From Watersipora subatra (Eukaryota; Bryozoa; Gymnolaemata; Cheilostomatida; Watersiporidae), in the NCBI RefSeq assembly GCF_963576615.1, contig NC_088717.1, positions 59,446,749-59,510,748 on the forward strand: a stretch of 64,000 bases of DNA, given 5' to 3'. Position numbers and translations under genes: made by a program. The notes below the pieces were generated by a model. It was not told the origin of the DNA and ran no database searches. It saw only the letters and a list, made by a program, of their open reading frames with translations. Numbering within the stretch: the stretch's first letter is position 1; the number at the start of each line of letters is the position of its first letter. This document shows, piece by piece, positions 1 through 11,456 of this stretch.

Positions 1-31
1 AAGCACTCACAAGTATCCTGCGGTGAAATGA

Positions 32-199
32 GAAAACAACTACTATCTTATTAATGGCTGTCATTGTAATATGAAAAGACAACTACTACCATACTAATGG
101 ATGTCATTGTAATATGAGAAGACAACTACTACTATACTAATGGACTTCCTTGTAATATGAGAAGACAACTACTACCATACTAATGGCTGTCATTGTAAT
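32..199. repeat. 43-bp minisatellite, about 4 copies
   Basis: Four head-to-tail copies of a unit starting AAGACAACTACTACCATACT and ending near ATTGTAATATGAG. Copies differ by a few substitutions. No coding signal is seen. Confidence 0.85.
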
Positions 200-282
200 A
201 AATTCAACAAACAATTGGAAGGTAAAATAGTTTTGATAAAAATATACAACCAGAAGACTTTACAACCTTCCAGCTGTTTAAT

Positions 283-400
283 CACTACATGCATGATGGG
301 CATGTAATGAATCATATAAGTCACTACATGCATGATGGGTATGTAACGAATCATATAAGTCACTACATATATGATGGGTATGTAGCGGAATCATATAAGC
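283..400. repeat. 39-40 bp minisatellite, 3 copies
   Basis: Three copies of a unit beginning CACTACATGCATGATGGG. The third copy has CATATATG in place of CATGCATG and one extra base. Confidence 0.85.
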
Positions 401-575
401 TCCAAGAATGACTTTCTACAGGTAGTGAACATGAGGAATTACTCAACCACAATCCCACATGAACAGTTATTACGCGTAAAGGTTTATAACAACCACCATG
501 GCGCAACAAATTGAATTATATTGGTCAAAAAGAAAGGGTTGCCTAACAATGATCATATCCAACCCCATGAAATTA

Positions 576-1909
576 TTAAAGGTTGATTTGCAACAAAATT
601 CACATTACAGTTATTTGGTATCAAAAGATTCGCCATGTCTTACTCTGTTGTGTTGTAAGCGCCAAATATGTGGAAATGTGATTACCAGCTCTTAAAAGCT
701 CAAAAAATGAAAAGCGGCCGTAGATTGGAATCTCTTTATTTCGATGACGTAACCACGAAATTTGGTTATCGTCTTATCACGTATGTTCTCACGTGAATTG
801 AAAGGCCAATACAAAGCTCAATATAAAACTTATCGTAGTACTAGTTTATGACAAACACTTCGGGTTTTACCGAAGACCCCGTATCAAATATAGATGCTCG
901 CTACTTTACAGTTTTGTTTCGGCATTATTCAATTGTCAAGTCGTTCTCTGATCATGTGACCCAATACTTCGCAAATAATTTTTGCAGCACTTTTCGATTA
1001 TCACAGGTGACCAACAGGCTCGTCAGGATTATCAGACAATGATATGTACTCCTTCGAGCTAAGGTTAAAAAGTTTAACGATTTTTTACGGTAAGTTATAA
1101 GATATCAGTGCTAAAAGTGACAGCATTACAATGACGATAAAACAGACGCGTAAGAATGTCACAAAGTTGTGATGCAATGTGACAGGTTCGAGATATCTGG
1201 TGTTGTGATTGTATCCTGATGTCTGCACAAGGCTAAGAGTTAAGACGTCCGGGTGTAATATTGCGGCTAACTATGTATAAGTAATATAGCGTCTATATAA
1301 TAATATGCAGAAGATTGCTGTGAGAGTATAAAATAACCCTTTATTGCTGACTTGTAGACATGTACACAGTAAACTGAATTGTTATGAACTGCTGCAGTCA
1401 GACTATTTATACCTCCTTACAATTATTCTAGAAACTTCCAGAAAATCCATTCAAGAAAAATCTAGTAATAGAACAATGCTTCTAAATTCATGATGATCAA
1501 AAAACAAATGATCATGACTCATCAGCGTATTGCGCAATAGCTATTGTCATGCTATAACTTTGTTTATGATACTATATACAGCACTCAGAATCTGTGACAA
1601 AGAACAATAAACATAGTTTTATTGAATGCGTGAAGTATATTTGTGAAAATATTTCGACGAATAAGGTTGCAAGAAAGTGTAAACAGAAACCATCTCTCAC
1701 AACTACATCACATTCAAGCCGTTTTGGAAAGGGAATCCAAACTACGGCGGTCTCGTGTGGCTGCGATTTTCTGTTCGTTTTTTAGCTTTTAAGAGCTTGT
1801 AATCACCTTTCAACATATTTTGCACCAACAACACAACAGAGTAAGACATGGTGAATCCTTTCATATCAAATAACGGTAATGTGGAATTTGTTGCAAGTCA
1901 ACCTTTAAA
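576..1909. mobile_element. Non-autonomous long-TIR DNA element, copy A
   Basis: The ends are inverted copies of each other. The left end reads TTAAAGGTTGATTTGCAAC and the right end is the complement, GTTGCAAGTCAACCTTTAA. The inverted similarity continues inward for roughly 150-180 bp (about 576-735 against 1745-1909), including the shared CATGTCTTACTCTG motif. A second copy of the same family, in the opposite orientation, lies at 14588-15507. No transposase reading frame is present. The element is interrupted by a nested solo LTR (1157-1599). Target-site duplication is unclear: TTA/TAA-type flanks are possible but not distinguishable from the TIR. Superfamily not assigned. Confidence 0.8.
1157..1599. 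mobile_element. Solo LTR of an LTR retrotransposon, nested in copy A
   Basis: A 443-bp block begins TGTCACAAAG and ends TCTGTGACA, so it has the TG...CA ends with short inverted termini (TGTCACA / TGTGACA) typical of LTRs. It is flanked by a perfect 5-bp direct repeat, AAGAA, at 1152-1156 and 1600-1604. Sequence on both sides aligns with the uninterrupted relative at 14588-15507 in reverse orientation, where this block is absent, so it is an insertion. No internal gag/pol sequence or second LTR is present, which fits recombination between the two LTRs. A 5-bp duplication fits Ty3, copia or BEL-type elements; the family cannot be named from the LTR alone. Confidence 0.82.
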
Positions 1910-3073
1910 CATGGTATAAGCTTTGAATGTAATTCTATGTAACGCACCTGTATAACCTGCCTGCCAGCTCGAGCTCATCTCCTGACCAAACACTTGTTAG
2001 GTAGAGCACACCGGAACCCGTTAACAATCAGCTAGCAGTAGAATAAATGACAGAGACCCAGTTACAATAAAGGTCAGCTGAGAGGTCACATCATACTACA
2101 TAAATTATAAGTGATAGCTACTGTCTCCTCCTCAATTCTTGCAGATAGTACAACTGCACCCAGCGACATGTTAAACTAACACGATGTCTGCTGACATAAC
2201 CCAAGCTTGTCCTTGACCTCGTGGAAGAGCTAATGTAATGTTGATCAGACGATTTGCTGCTCAAAACATGAAGAGCTCTTACTTGTTAATTCAAAGCAGC
2301 CAATCACATACTTTTCTTTACCCTCTATAGTGTTATGCTCCTCTTTAATAGAGCAGTCAGAGGAGATGGTCTTGGGCGCGCCCCCAGTTGCATTGAGAAA
2401 TACCCATTCTACCTGAAAAGGATAACCAAATGGCAGATATGCAGCATATTCACTCAGGCTATTGGGACTTGAATGTCACACTGCTACTCACACTCGCTTG
2501 CTCTTGGACATCTCGGTCGGTCGTAGAAACTGTACAATTGAGAACACCCGCTGCGCCGGAGGATACGACCACCTCTTCGGGCTGTCGTACTATCAGTCCA
2601 CTTGACTGGCTGTTGACCCCTGCAAATATTTACATAGAACTTTATTTACGAATGAACTCATAAATTTGCTGTTCGACAGCCATTTCACTAAACGGAAGTA
2701 TCTAAACACTATGGCAACTTTACAAATGGCCAATGGTAAGTACAGGAGCTACAAAAGTGAATCAAACTTTCGATGCAACAGAAGATCAAACCACTGTAGT
2801 GCTGAAGAATGTGAGAGAAAATGAAGGGTATCATTCCAAAAAAACTGAACATTAACTTGACTAGCCTAGAATAATACTTGACATTGTAGCGGCGTTCAAT
2901 ACTTGGTCGCCATGCCTCCGTTTTCTATCACAACTACATTTTTCTGAGACACTCCTGACCAATTACTACACTACCAAAATCAACAATTTCTGAGCTTTGG
3001 CACATAACCATAGCCATGACAGACAATCACTTAAAGTACTACTTTGGCTTACCTTTAGTTCACCGCTCACAAT
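1910..3073. other. Intergenic stretch with no recognised gene
   Basis: Mixed AT-rich sequence. The reading frame at 2430-2663 has no recognisable domain and no splice or similarity support. I see no RNA gene or repeat here. Confidence 0.5.
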
Positions 3074-3209
3074 AGTCGCAACTGCTACCATATGCATAAT
3101 GCCAGCTAGTCGCAACTGCTACTATATGCATAATGCCAGCTAGTCGCAACTGCTACTATATGCATAATGCCAGCTAGTCGCAACTGCTACCATATGCATA
3201 ATGCCAGCT
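3074..3209. repeat. 34-bp minisatellite, 4 copies
   Basis: Exactly four 34-bp units (136 bp) beginning AGTCGCAACTGCTACCATAT and ending ATGCCAGCT. Copies are nearly identical, with one C/T difference. Confidence 0.9.
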
Positions 3210-4639
3210 AGAATTTATTAGTGAACTTTTTTGTTATAAACGACTTGAAATGGAGTTGATAAAAGTAACTGTCGCTAGATGTACTCTATCCTGTAACCAA
3301 GGAGTGAACTAGGAATCCCTTCAGTAAGTAATCCATACATTTGACCATCAAGGTTCTTATCTCGTTTAGACTATAAAACTATTTAGATGTCAATTGACCT
3401 TATCAGAGACAATTTTTATCTGATAGTGCTATCCCTAGTAATTTGGCAATTTAAATAATATATGTCCACAAGGGACTCGACAACCAATAGCCCAGTGCTT
3501 GAACTCTAGCAAAAGATATCAAAATTATGCAAATTAGTAACACTTAAAAACTTGAAACACGATAGTTGTAAAATATTAACAAAGTTTCCTAACTGCATTA
3601 AAACATATAACTTTGCTTTAGCGAAGTCTTCCCCTAATGCGTGTCACGAGAAAATGAAGGAAAGATAATGTAGCACAAAGTAACCTCACTTTTAGTTTGA
3701 ACGTAAGATATTGCCTGAATTTTACTGTCATGTTATGTAATCAACCATCCATTTCCAGTCCAAATTCCATACTGAACCCTACGGAACTACCTAGTGCATC
3801 ACAAAGTGTCAGTACTGAACCGTACTGGCACTTTGTAATGTGGTATTAATATTAGAAACTCTCTAACAGTTTTCAACTCTTCACCCTATCCGCATAACAA
3901 GCTGTAGGCCTATTCAAATTTTTGCAATAACTGTTCAATTTTTGGGTGTTATGTCGACCATTAGATGTATGGAGCTTGTTGCATTTTTTTGTTTCAGTTG
4001 AGACACGGTGCCTTTGATGTTCCTTGAACACTTTCTACAAACTAACGATTTACAATGATCTAATTACTTATAAAGCTATCAGTTGATGACATCAAATGAC
4101 ACAGTGGATGATGCCAAATTCGAGATAATTTTTTAAGATAATTTCTACCTCAATAACAAAACCTTAATGCTTTATTTTCTAACGACATAAAAAACTGCGG
4201 ATGCCAATGCCACTATCGTATGGAAATATCACCAAAACAGAATACAAACAGGGAATGAAGCCAAACCACAAGATAAGCATACAATACGTACAAGCAGCAA
4301 GATGCCCCGAGGTATCAAAATAACCAATAATTAAAAAACATCAAAAGCAATATATAGAAATTACAAAGTGTAAGGACTCCATCACAGAAAATGAGCGAAT
4401 CGCTCTGCCAGAGAACCACCAAAGAATGATTGGAGACGAAACAGAGGATTATACATATACAGGTCTGTCATCCGCTGTCAGACAGAGCCTAGATACCTAG
4501 AGTAAGCCACGAGCTCCACCCTGCATGTCTGCATCATGTAAACCGACTAGAGACTTATGCAAACAAGATAACTTCGCACACCTGACAGAGCATTGAGCCT
4601 CAACACTCGACCTACGCCATACAGGCCAGCCTTGCCTGT
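3210..4639. other. Intergenic stretch with no recognised gene
   Basis: AT-rich sequence without long reading frames. At 3790-3845 a short imperfect inverted repeat (CACAAAGTGTCAGTACTGAA against GTACTGGCACTTTGT) could form a hairpin. Nothing else is recognised. Confidence 0.45.
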
Positions 4640-7102
4640 TGGACGGTTGGGCGACAGTCAATAGGGCGACAGACACTTAGGCGACACTTTCGGTTCGAAA
4701 GGCGACAACTTCAGACGGAAAGGCAACACAGCGGACAAACAGACGACAATTCTGGACATTGAGGCGACAATTCTGAGGGCAGGATTAATTCAAAATATTA
4801 AGTCCTGGTATGGCCTGTTATGTTGTTGTGAATTAGTAGTGAACACTAACAAGACACCAACTTTATTGATGCTCAGATCGGAAATCTTGCATTAGCATAC
4901 TTTTTACGCATTGCTCCACCTTACTTCCTTGGCATCTATTACCTGCTTATATCCTCATTAATGCCATTAATCTGATTACACTATTCTTTTGCACACAGTA
5001 GAATTTCATATTGTATTAATGAATGTACCAAATATTTATTTAATTGAGATAGTTGTTATTTAAAAAAACTGCTGAGATTAATATGTCTTTGATCGCCCAA
5101 CTATTCTTCTGTTCATCCTTTTCTACAAATTTAACTTTAGAGTCTGTCAACACGCTCAGAAGTCATTTAGCCAGTCACTATTTTCTTTTTCACTTCCTTC
5201 CTTGAATGCTTGGAAAACTGGCAAGATGCTTATCAGTGTGGCAAGAGTCTGAGATTCCTTACCGCCTAATTTATGACATCATAGAGGTACCAACTTTTTC
5301 AACCCCTTTGAAGCGATGCATTCTTGAGTCACTAGCATACCGCTGTTGATGAGTCATTATACTACCTTTGGCTCATGTATCATGTATTAGGACCCTCAGT
5401 AGTAGATCTCAAATTAATGTATATTCTTGTTCTGATTGCCGTATGAAAATAAATACATACATATGAGTTTAGCTTTATACATTTTAATAAATTTGCTTTT
5501 TGGTATATTTATACAAATAGTAAAGCTGATTTTTATCATATATAACTTTCAAAAATACGTATATCAATAGTTTGCAGCATTAATTTTTTTTACAATGACT
5601 TTATTCTGATTGATAGTATGTAGATAAACCCATCTAGCGATAGAACTTCTCTTTCCTATCTAGAATGACGAGATCAGGTTCACAGTTATAAATTGGCAAC
5701 TGAATATTACTTTCTACTAATTCTAAAACTTACATGAAAAGATAATTTGAATTACAGGAGTATAATTGTACACAGTGACTCGCAGGTGCTCGAATGCACT
5801 TGCACTTCCAATCATACACAAAAATAATTGCAGGAAATTCCCTACACCACTATTTAATAAAGTTGTTATTAAAGTTCAAGCCAATGGCTGTCTATGTAAT
5901 ATCTTCCCATCTTTTATGAAGTTTGTCTTTTGTTAAAATAGTCGCATATAAAAAAGATTCATAGTGCGTGTTAAAATGCAAAATATAGTATATGATGTGG
6001 TACATGGCAGCATTAACCTGCAACTGAGTATATATCACAAAGGTCTTTGAGGTGTTGATCACTCCTCATTGTCTCAAACTACAGGTTGTGTGTGCCATCG
6101 GGATCTGTGACAAGGCTAATTCGGTCAAATATCTCAAGTGACTCTAGGGTAACATGGCATCAGGACCAGTTGATTTCTATGCTTTGGAGTGGATCATTTC
6201 TCCATAAGCTTTCTGTGATGCTGTTTAGTCTTCTTGCAACAAGCTGCAGAAGTTAGTAAAATATGGATATATCTTAGACACCTATGTCAGAAAAAGCCTT
6301 CACTCTTCATACTCAAATAAAATCTCAACAAAAATAGATCCGTGTGAACCGCAATTTAGCCTATTGAGTCTGCATTATAATGACATTGAATTATTATCAT
6401 AATTGTAAAGAAACAAGGATAAGGAAATCATAATTTCCACAAGTAAATGAGAAATTACAATAATAGGGAATTGTCTTTTCATCTCACACAAAGAGCAAAC
6501 TCTTCTCCCAGCTACGGCGAATTTTGACGATCGAAACCATAAAACTATTTCTTTTCGAGGTAAGAAAACTCTAAAGTTTCAACAATCAGAGAAGGGATAA
6601 CTCTAAAGTTTCAATAATCAGAGACAAGATTGTCGACAATTCAGCCGAGAACGTGACTTTTCGAACAATTTTGAACAAACATGCTGATACAAAAACAAGT
6701 TTTGGTGTTTTAATTGAATAAGCTAGATGCATTTTTAGAAAAAAACCTTAATATTTTGATAATTGTCTGGGCTAGCATAATTAGAGAAATCCCAATACCA
6801 CCAATGGCGTTTAAAAATACATGTTGCAATTTCGATTTATAAAAAAGTCAATAAAAAACAATAACACTTTCAAGGCTACGTTTCAAAAATATACGTAAGC
6901 ATAGCACACAACGACAGCATCTCATAGTTTGTCAGTACATTACCTTGCCTTCAACCAAACAGCAAACCAATTTGTCGCCTTTTAGTCTAGAATTGTCGCC
7001 GGTTTGTCTGCCGTGTCGCCTTTCCGTCTGAAGTTGTCGCCTTTCGAACCGAAAGTGTCGCCTAAGTGTCTGTCGCCCTAATGACTGTCGCCCAAAAGTC
7101 CA
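4640..7102. mobile_element. 2.46-kb element with GGCGACA-iterated terminal inverted repeats
   Basis: About 135 bp at the left (4640-4778) is repeated in reverse complement at the right (about 6965-7102). The outer end is TGGAC plus a TTGGGCGACA motif. Each arm is itself a series of GGCGACA heptamers about 13-25 bp apart (right arm: TGTCGCC). The arms agree at well over 90 percent by eye. The 2.2 kb between them has no reading frame above 60 codons and no recognisable transposase, so the copy is non-autonomous or decayed. Flanking target-site duplication is unclear. Superfamily not assigned. Confidence 0.75.
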
Positions 7103-9050
7103 GTTACCATATCTAGACATCTGTCAAAGAGAACAGCTTCAATGACTCAGCCTCCCTCTCCCTCTCTTTCCTGAGGGCCTGCTTAGACGCTCTCCTTTCT
7201 GCCTGCTGAGAAGCCTCTCTCTCCTGCCTATGTAGCCTCACTTTCCTTCACCAGCTGAGCTTCTTCTACTTCACTAACTCAACTGCTGAGCCTCTCTATG
7301 CTTGACGGTCAAAACTCGCAGCTGTACTGAGCAAGCGAACATGGGCGACCGTTCGAGTAACAGGTGGTCTACCTTTTATTAGTTACTTTAACCTTTTGTC
7401 ATTAATACTATTGCTTAGAATTTTGTAAGTTGTGTATTTTAATTGGTGGACTCATAGAATAAAGAAGTAACCTTTACTGGTAAATATCAGTATTGCTTAC
7501 AATAGCCTAAAACCTTCACTAGTACCTAAACCAGTAATGATCAAAATAGTTTCCACAAGCTAAGCAAGAGTGCACAAACTAAACATAGTCAAAATAGAAT
7601 AAGATGGCAAAGCAAATTCAACACTGATTTTGTGTGTGGATGCAGATTAGTTGTGCATAACATAAACCTTCGATAACCACTCATAATACCACTAAGCTGA
7701 TAGAAGGCTCAATACTAACACTGATAGTCTCTTCTCTAACATCAACTACCAGTGACAATTGAGGTGAGCCACTGCTTCTAAAATACAACAGAGCTGTTAC
7801 AGAATTTTGTTTCTTGTCACAGCAAAATATATACAGTACATGTATATGTAGTACAAGCAACGTATGTCCGAAAGCGTCAATGGCAGGCTTTGAACACCGT
7901 GATATGTACGTATTTAAATATCGTTTGTATTTATTTGGATTTATAAATATGAATTACCCTTTAGATAGGCTGACAGCAGCAACATGACCGTCCATGATCT
8001 CAGCATTTCCACCAATTTGCCGTAACCGAGCGTCTCTAGTGGGATATTACTAAATGATGTTGCTAATTTGAGAACTACGCAGCGATAATTCTTAATCGGC
8101 GTTGAATCTTTGACCTACCTACTTCACAAAATGAAAAATGTATCTTCTAATGACGTCTATGCCGTGATAACTAAAGTAGCCTTAGATCTTTTTTTTAACT
8201 TTTTCACATAGTCGTAACTGTCAAACACGAGAGATAAAGCCGTTTCGCGCAGGCAACTATTTTGCGATAGCAGGGCCCCACTTGTGGTGGAGTTCAAGTT
8301 CGTGATCTTCTCGGAGTATGACAATCAGCTACATTTAGTTGTTGCAGGTTTATTCTAATCAAATCTCAAAGATACGGTTGAAACGATGCTAGTGCTAACT
8401 ATTATTATTTTTATTTAGTTGTGGCTAGTTTTTTAAACATATAAGATTTTGATGTATCACCAATCTAGCTGATAACAAACTAAAAAGTAGGACAACTTCG
8501 TGAAATGCCAGATACTCATTTAAAAATTGCATATTTATTTAATAGACATGTAAATAGATTTTGTTTTCAATACCGATTTTTCATCAAATAGTTTGAATGT
8601 GATGCAGTAGGTTTACTCTTGTAATTTGACCTTTTTCTTAGTAAATGAACCAAGTGTTACTTGTATTAGTTTGCTTCTCACTATTTATGGTTTATATACT
8701 AAGCATATATGAATATCGATATAGGCATGTTATTCTCAATTCACCAGATTAAATTAGCATTTAAAAGTGTATTTAATGGAGGCTTGGCTGGTTTTTGTTC
8801 TATATGCCTTTGGTTCCACCATAGATCAAAAATATTTGAATGTATTTTTTCATCGATTATGGTTGTACAACGGATCATAAGTCTTTGTAAAGAAGCTTTT
8901 GCAAAGTGGTGTACTCAAAAGATTAGATTGGCACAAATTGTTTTGTCGTAAGGCTTAAACAAATCCTTCTTCTAGCCAAGGCCAACTATTGTACTGAACA
9001 CTTGATTTGTTGATTGTTCTGTTTGATTTGAGAAACATACCCAAGTACAG
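7103..9050. other. Intergenic stretch; possible coiled-coil gene fragment at its left end
   Basis: On the minus strand 7125-7215 reads as a charged helix-like stretch containing QQAERRASKQALRKEREREA, and 7240-7275 contains EVEEAQLVKES in another frame. This could be decayed exon sequence of a coiled-coil protein, but no splice sites or full domain support it. The rest is AT-rich with only short frames (for example 8709-8951), without recognisable similarity. Confidence 0.3.
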
Positions 9051-10166
9051 TCAAACCTGCACTTATGATCACATCACCGTACTAATTTTTTAATAAGTGA
9101 TATAAACTTTGAGCAAATATTTTACTCTCCATCTGAATTAGTTTCTAAAATATGACTTTCAAGCGTTTCAAAGCGTTGTTGCTTCGTCAGTAATGAAGCA
9201 GAGGATAGGTTAATATGAAGTGTAAAAACATAAAAAGTAGTAAAAAATACATACGCTAAGCTGGCTCACATTTTTTCAAGTCAAAGAAAGTTATTTCAAT
9301 GTAACTAAGATGTAATGTAACTAACTAATGTCAAGTCTAACTCAGATTACGTTATGTCAAGTCAAATTCAGAGTATGTTATGTCAAGTCTAACTAAGAGT
9401 ATGCTATGTCAAGTCTAACTCAGAGTACGCTATGTCAAGTCTTATTTAGAGTATGTTATGTCAAGTCTAACTAAGAGTATGCTATGTCAAGTCTAACTAA
9501 GAGTATGCTATGTCAAGTCTAACTAAGAGTATGCTATGTCAAGACTAACTCAGAGTACGTTATGTCAAGTCTTATTCAGAGTATGTTATGTCAAGTCTAA
9601 CTAAGAGTATGTTATGTCAAGTCTAACTAAGAGTATGCTATGTCAAGTCTAACTCAGAGTAAGCTATGTCAAGTCTAACTAAAAGTATGCTATGTCAAGT
9701 CTAACTCAGAGTAAGCTATGTCAAGTCTAACTCAGAGTACGTTATGTCAACTCTTATTCAGAGTATTTTATGTCAAGTCTAACTAAGAGTATGCTATGTC
9801 AAGTCTAACTCAGAGTACGCTATGTCAAGTCTTATTTAGAGTATGTTATGTCATGTCAGAATAAATAATGCTTTGTATCTTTATCACAACCTTTCACTCA
9901 GAATTTATGCGACGCTTAGCTTACTTTTCCATAACTTTTAAAATGTTTATATGCTAATTTTTATTACTTTGTTAATTTACTTTTTGCATAGTTTTATGTA
10001 ATGCGGCTTTTATGTAAATATTGAAAACTTTTACTTGATGTTTCCAACTTGTTGAACGAATTAAACGAAATAATATGAGTAATTTTGGAAAGCATTTTGC
10101 TGCAACACGCTACAGTTTTGGAATATGAAGCAAATTTTGGAATGAATTCATTTCATTTGTCGAGGT
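9051..10166. mobile_element. Possible degraded pogo/Tc1-like element containing a minisatellite
   Basis: The left end ACAGTCAAACCTGCACTTAT resembles the CAGTCAAA-type ends at 52007 and 56119. About 1.1 kb downstream GTCGAGGTTTAATTGTAT reads in complement as ATACAATTAAACCTCGAC, a plausible diverged inverted partner. The inner flanks share short AAATTTGC/GCAAATATTT blocks. No transposase frame is seen. The call depends on weak terminal similarity. Confidence 0.3.
9326..9860. repeat. 26-bp minisatellite, about 20 copies
   Basis: The unit is about TATGTCAAGTCTAACTCAGA plus GTACGT. Variants alternate CAGAGTACG, AAGAGTATG and TTATTCAGAGTATG. The period is not a multiple of three, and no reading frame is maintained. 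Confidence 0.92.
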
Positions 10167-11456
10167 TTAATTGTATTGTGTTATTGTAACCGTTAACTGT
10201 TTAATTCACCGTATTTTAATTTAGTAATGCAACTGGCTTATGATACGGCTATCCGAACTTGTCTACTGGTAATACATGTAATTTATATGACCACCATTTG
10301 AACCTGCTACTGGTAATACTTGTAATCTATATTAATATCATAAGAACCTGCTACTGGTAAGACATGCAATCCTGCACCACCTGTGCATGGCTCGGGCTGA
10401 CAGCGACTAAACTGTCAACACCCATTCAAATGGGTAGGGTGAACTGTACACCCTTACAGATCCAAAAACATCATCTGTAAAAGGGTTGCGCTATACCAGG
10501 GATATACAGTGGCAGCATCTAAAGGGATCGACAAACCTATCTATTAGTCAGCCACTGCAACAATGTGGAAATGCAAGCGTGTCTGACCTGTTCTTGTCTG
10601 TTTGATACCATATCCTTCCTGTCGAGAGAGTGAATCTGGTTCAGCAAAAGCCAGAAATCACTTCCATGCATCGCATGGAAGCCATCTTCCATGGCATCGC
10701 ATGCATCTTTATAAAATGAATGGCAAATGTAGCAATCGGTCTGCAACCATAGACAGAGCTGTCTTAATCGCCGCTACTGACTGCAAGAAAAGAATGAAAC
10801 TAGCTTGTCCTAAATAGAAAGGGTGTATAAGACTTTCTAAGTTGGAAAACAGCAGTGCACAAGTCAACTCACAGTATATGTGAGCTTGCTCTAATTTGTC
10901 TATGTCAAACCATTCAATTAATAAAATTATCTTGTCATAAATAACCGAGTGTTGAAATGATTAAAGCAATAGGGTAGTTTTTTGATTAAATCGAACAACA
11001 AAAGTTTTATGACAATAAAACATTTAATACCTTTTATGGTAAGTGATATGAGACCTATTACAGCAGCAATAGCATCTGTATTGTTTTATAGTTATTATAT
11101 AACAGTAGTTAAGTATCAAGCCAAGTGATTCTCATTAGATTTAATGTCTCTCAGTTTTTATTTTCTATCAGAAGATTAGCTCCTGCTTGCTGTGGCTAGA
11201 AACTCGGATTAAAAGTGCTGGGATTATATTTGTCTGAACTTGGGAAATCAACTGAACTAGTCCAGTATTTGTTCAGCGAAGCATGTGCTTGTACACCTTT
11301 GTAGGTTATGAATTACCTTTAGCTCGCTGTACATAAAACTGAAGATTAGGGTGACAATGACTGAAATGTTCTTCTTTCCAGACTCACTCGTGTTCAGTCA
11401 ACTCCTATTTTACGACATTGTGTTTTAGGATATGAGCTGTTACTGATCGTTGCAAG
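10167..11456. other. 5' flank of the Ig-domain gene
   Basis: No gene is recognised. 10650-10700 holds palindromic GCATGGAAGCCATCTTCCATGGC-type sequence split by short spacers, and overlapping frames on both strands at 10537-10817 are by-products of it. No TATA box can be assigned. An in-frame TGA lies 25 bp upstream of the ATG at 11457. Confidence 0.4.

Noticed and set aside
2430-2663. 77-codon forward frame
   Set aside because: No domain, signal or splice support and no repeat of the pattern elsewhere; length is within chance expectation.
10380-10500. Possible tRNA or structured RNA (CACCCATTCAAATGGGTAGG hairpin)
   Set aside because: No A/B boxes at proper spacing and no cloverleaf could be drawn; a simple hairpin only.
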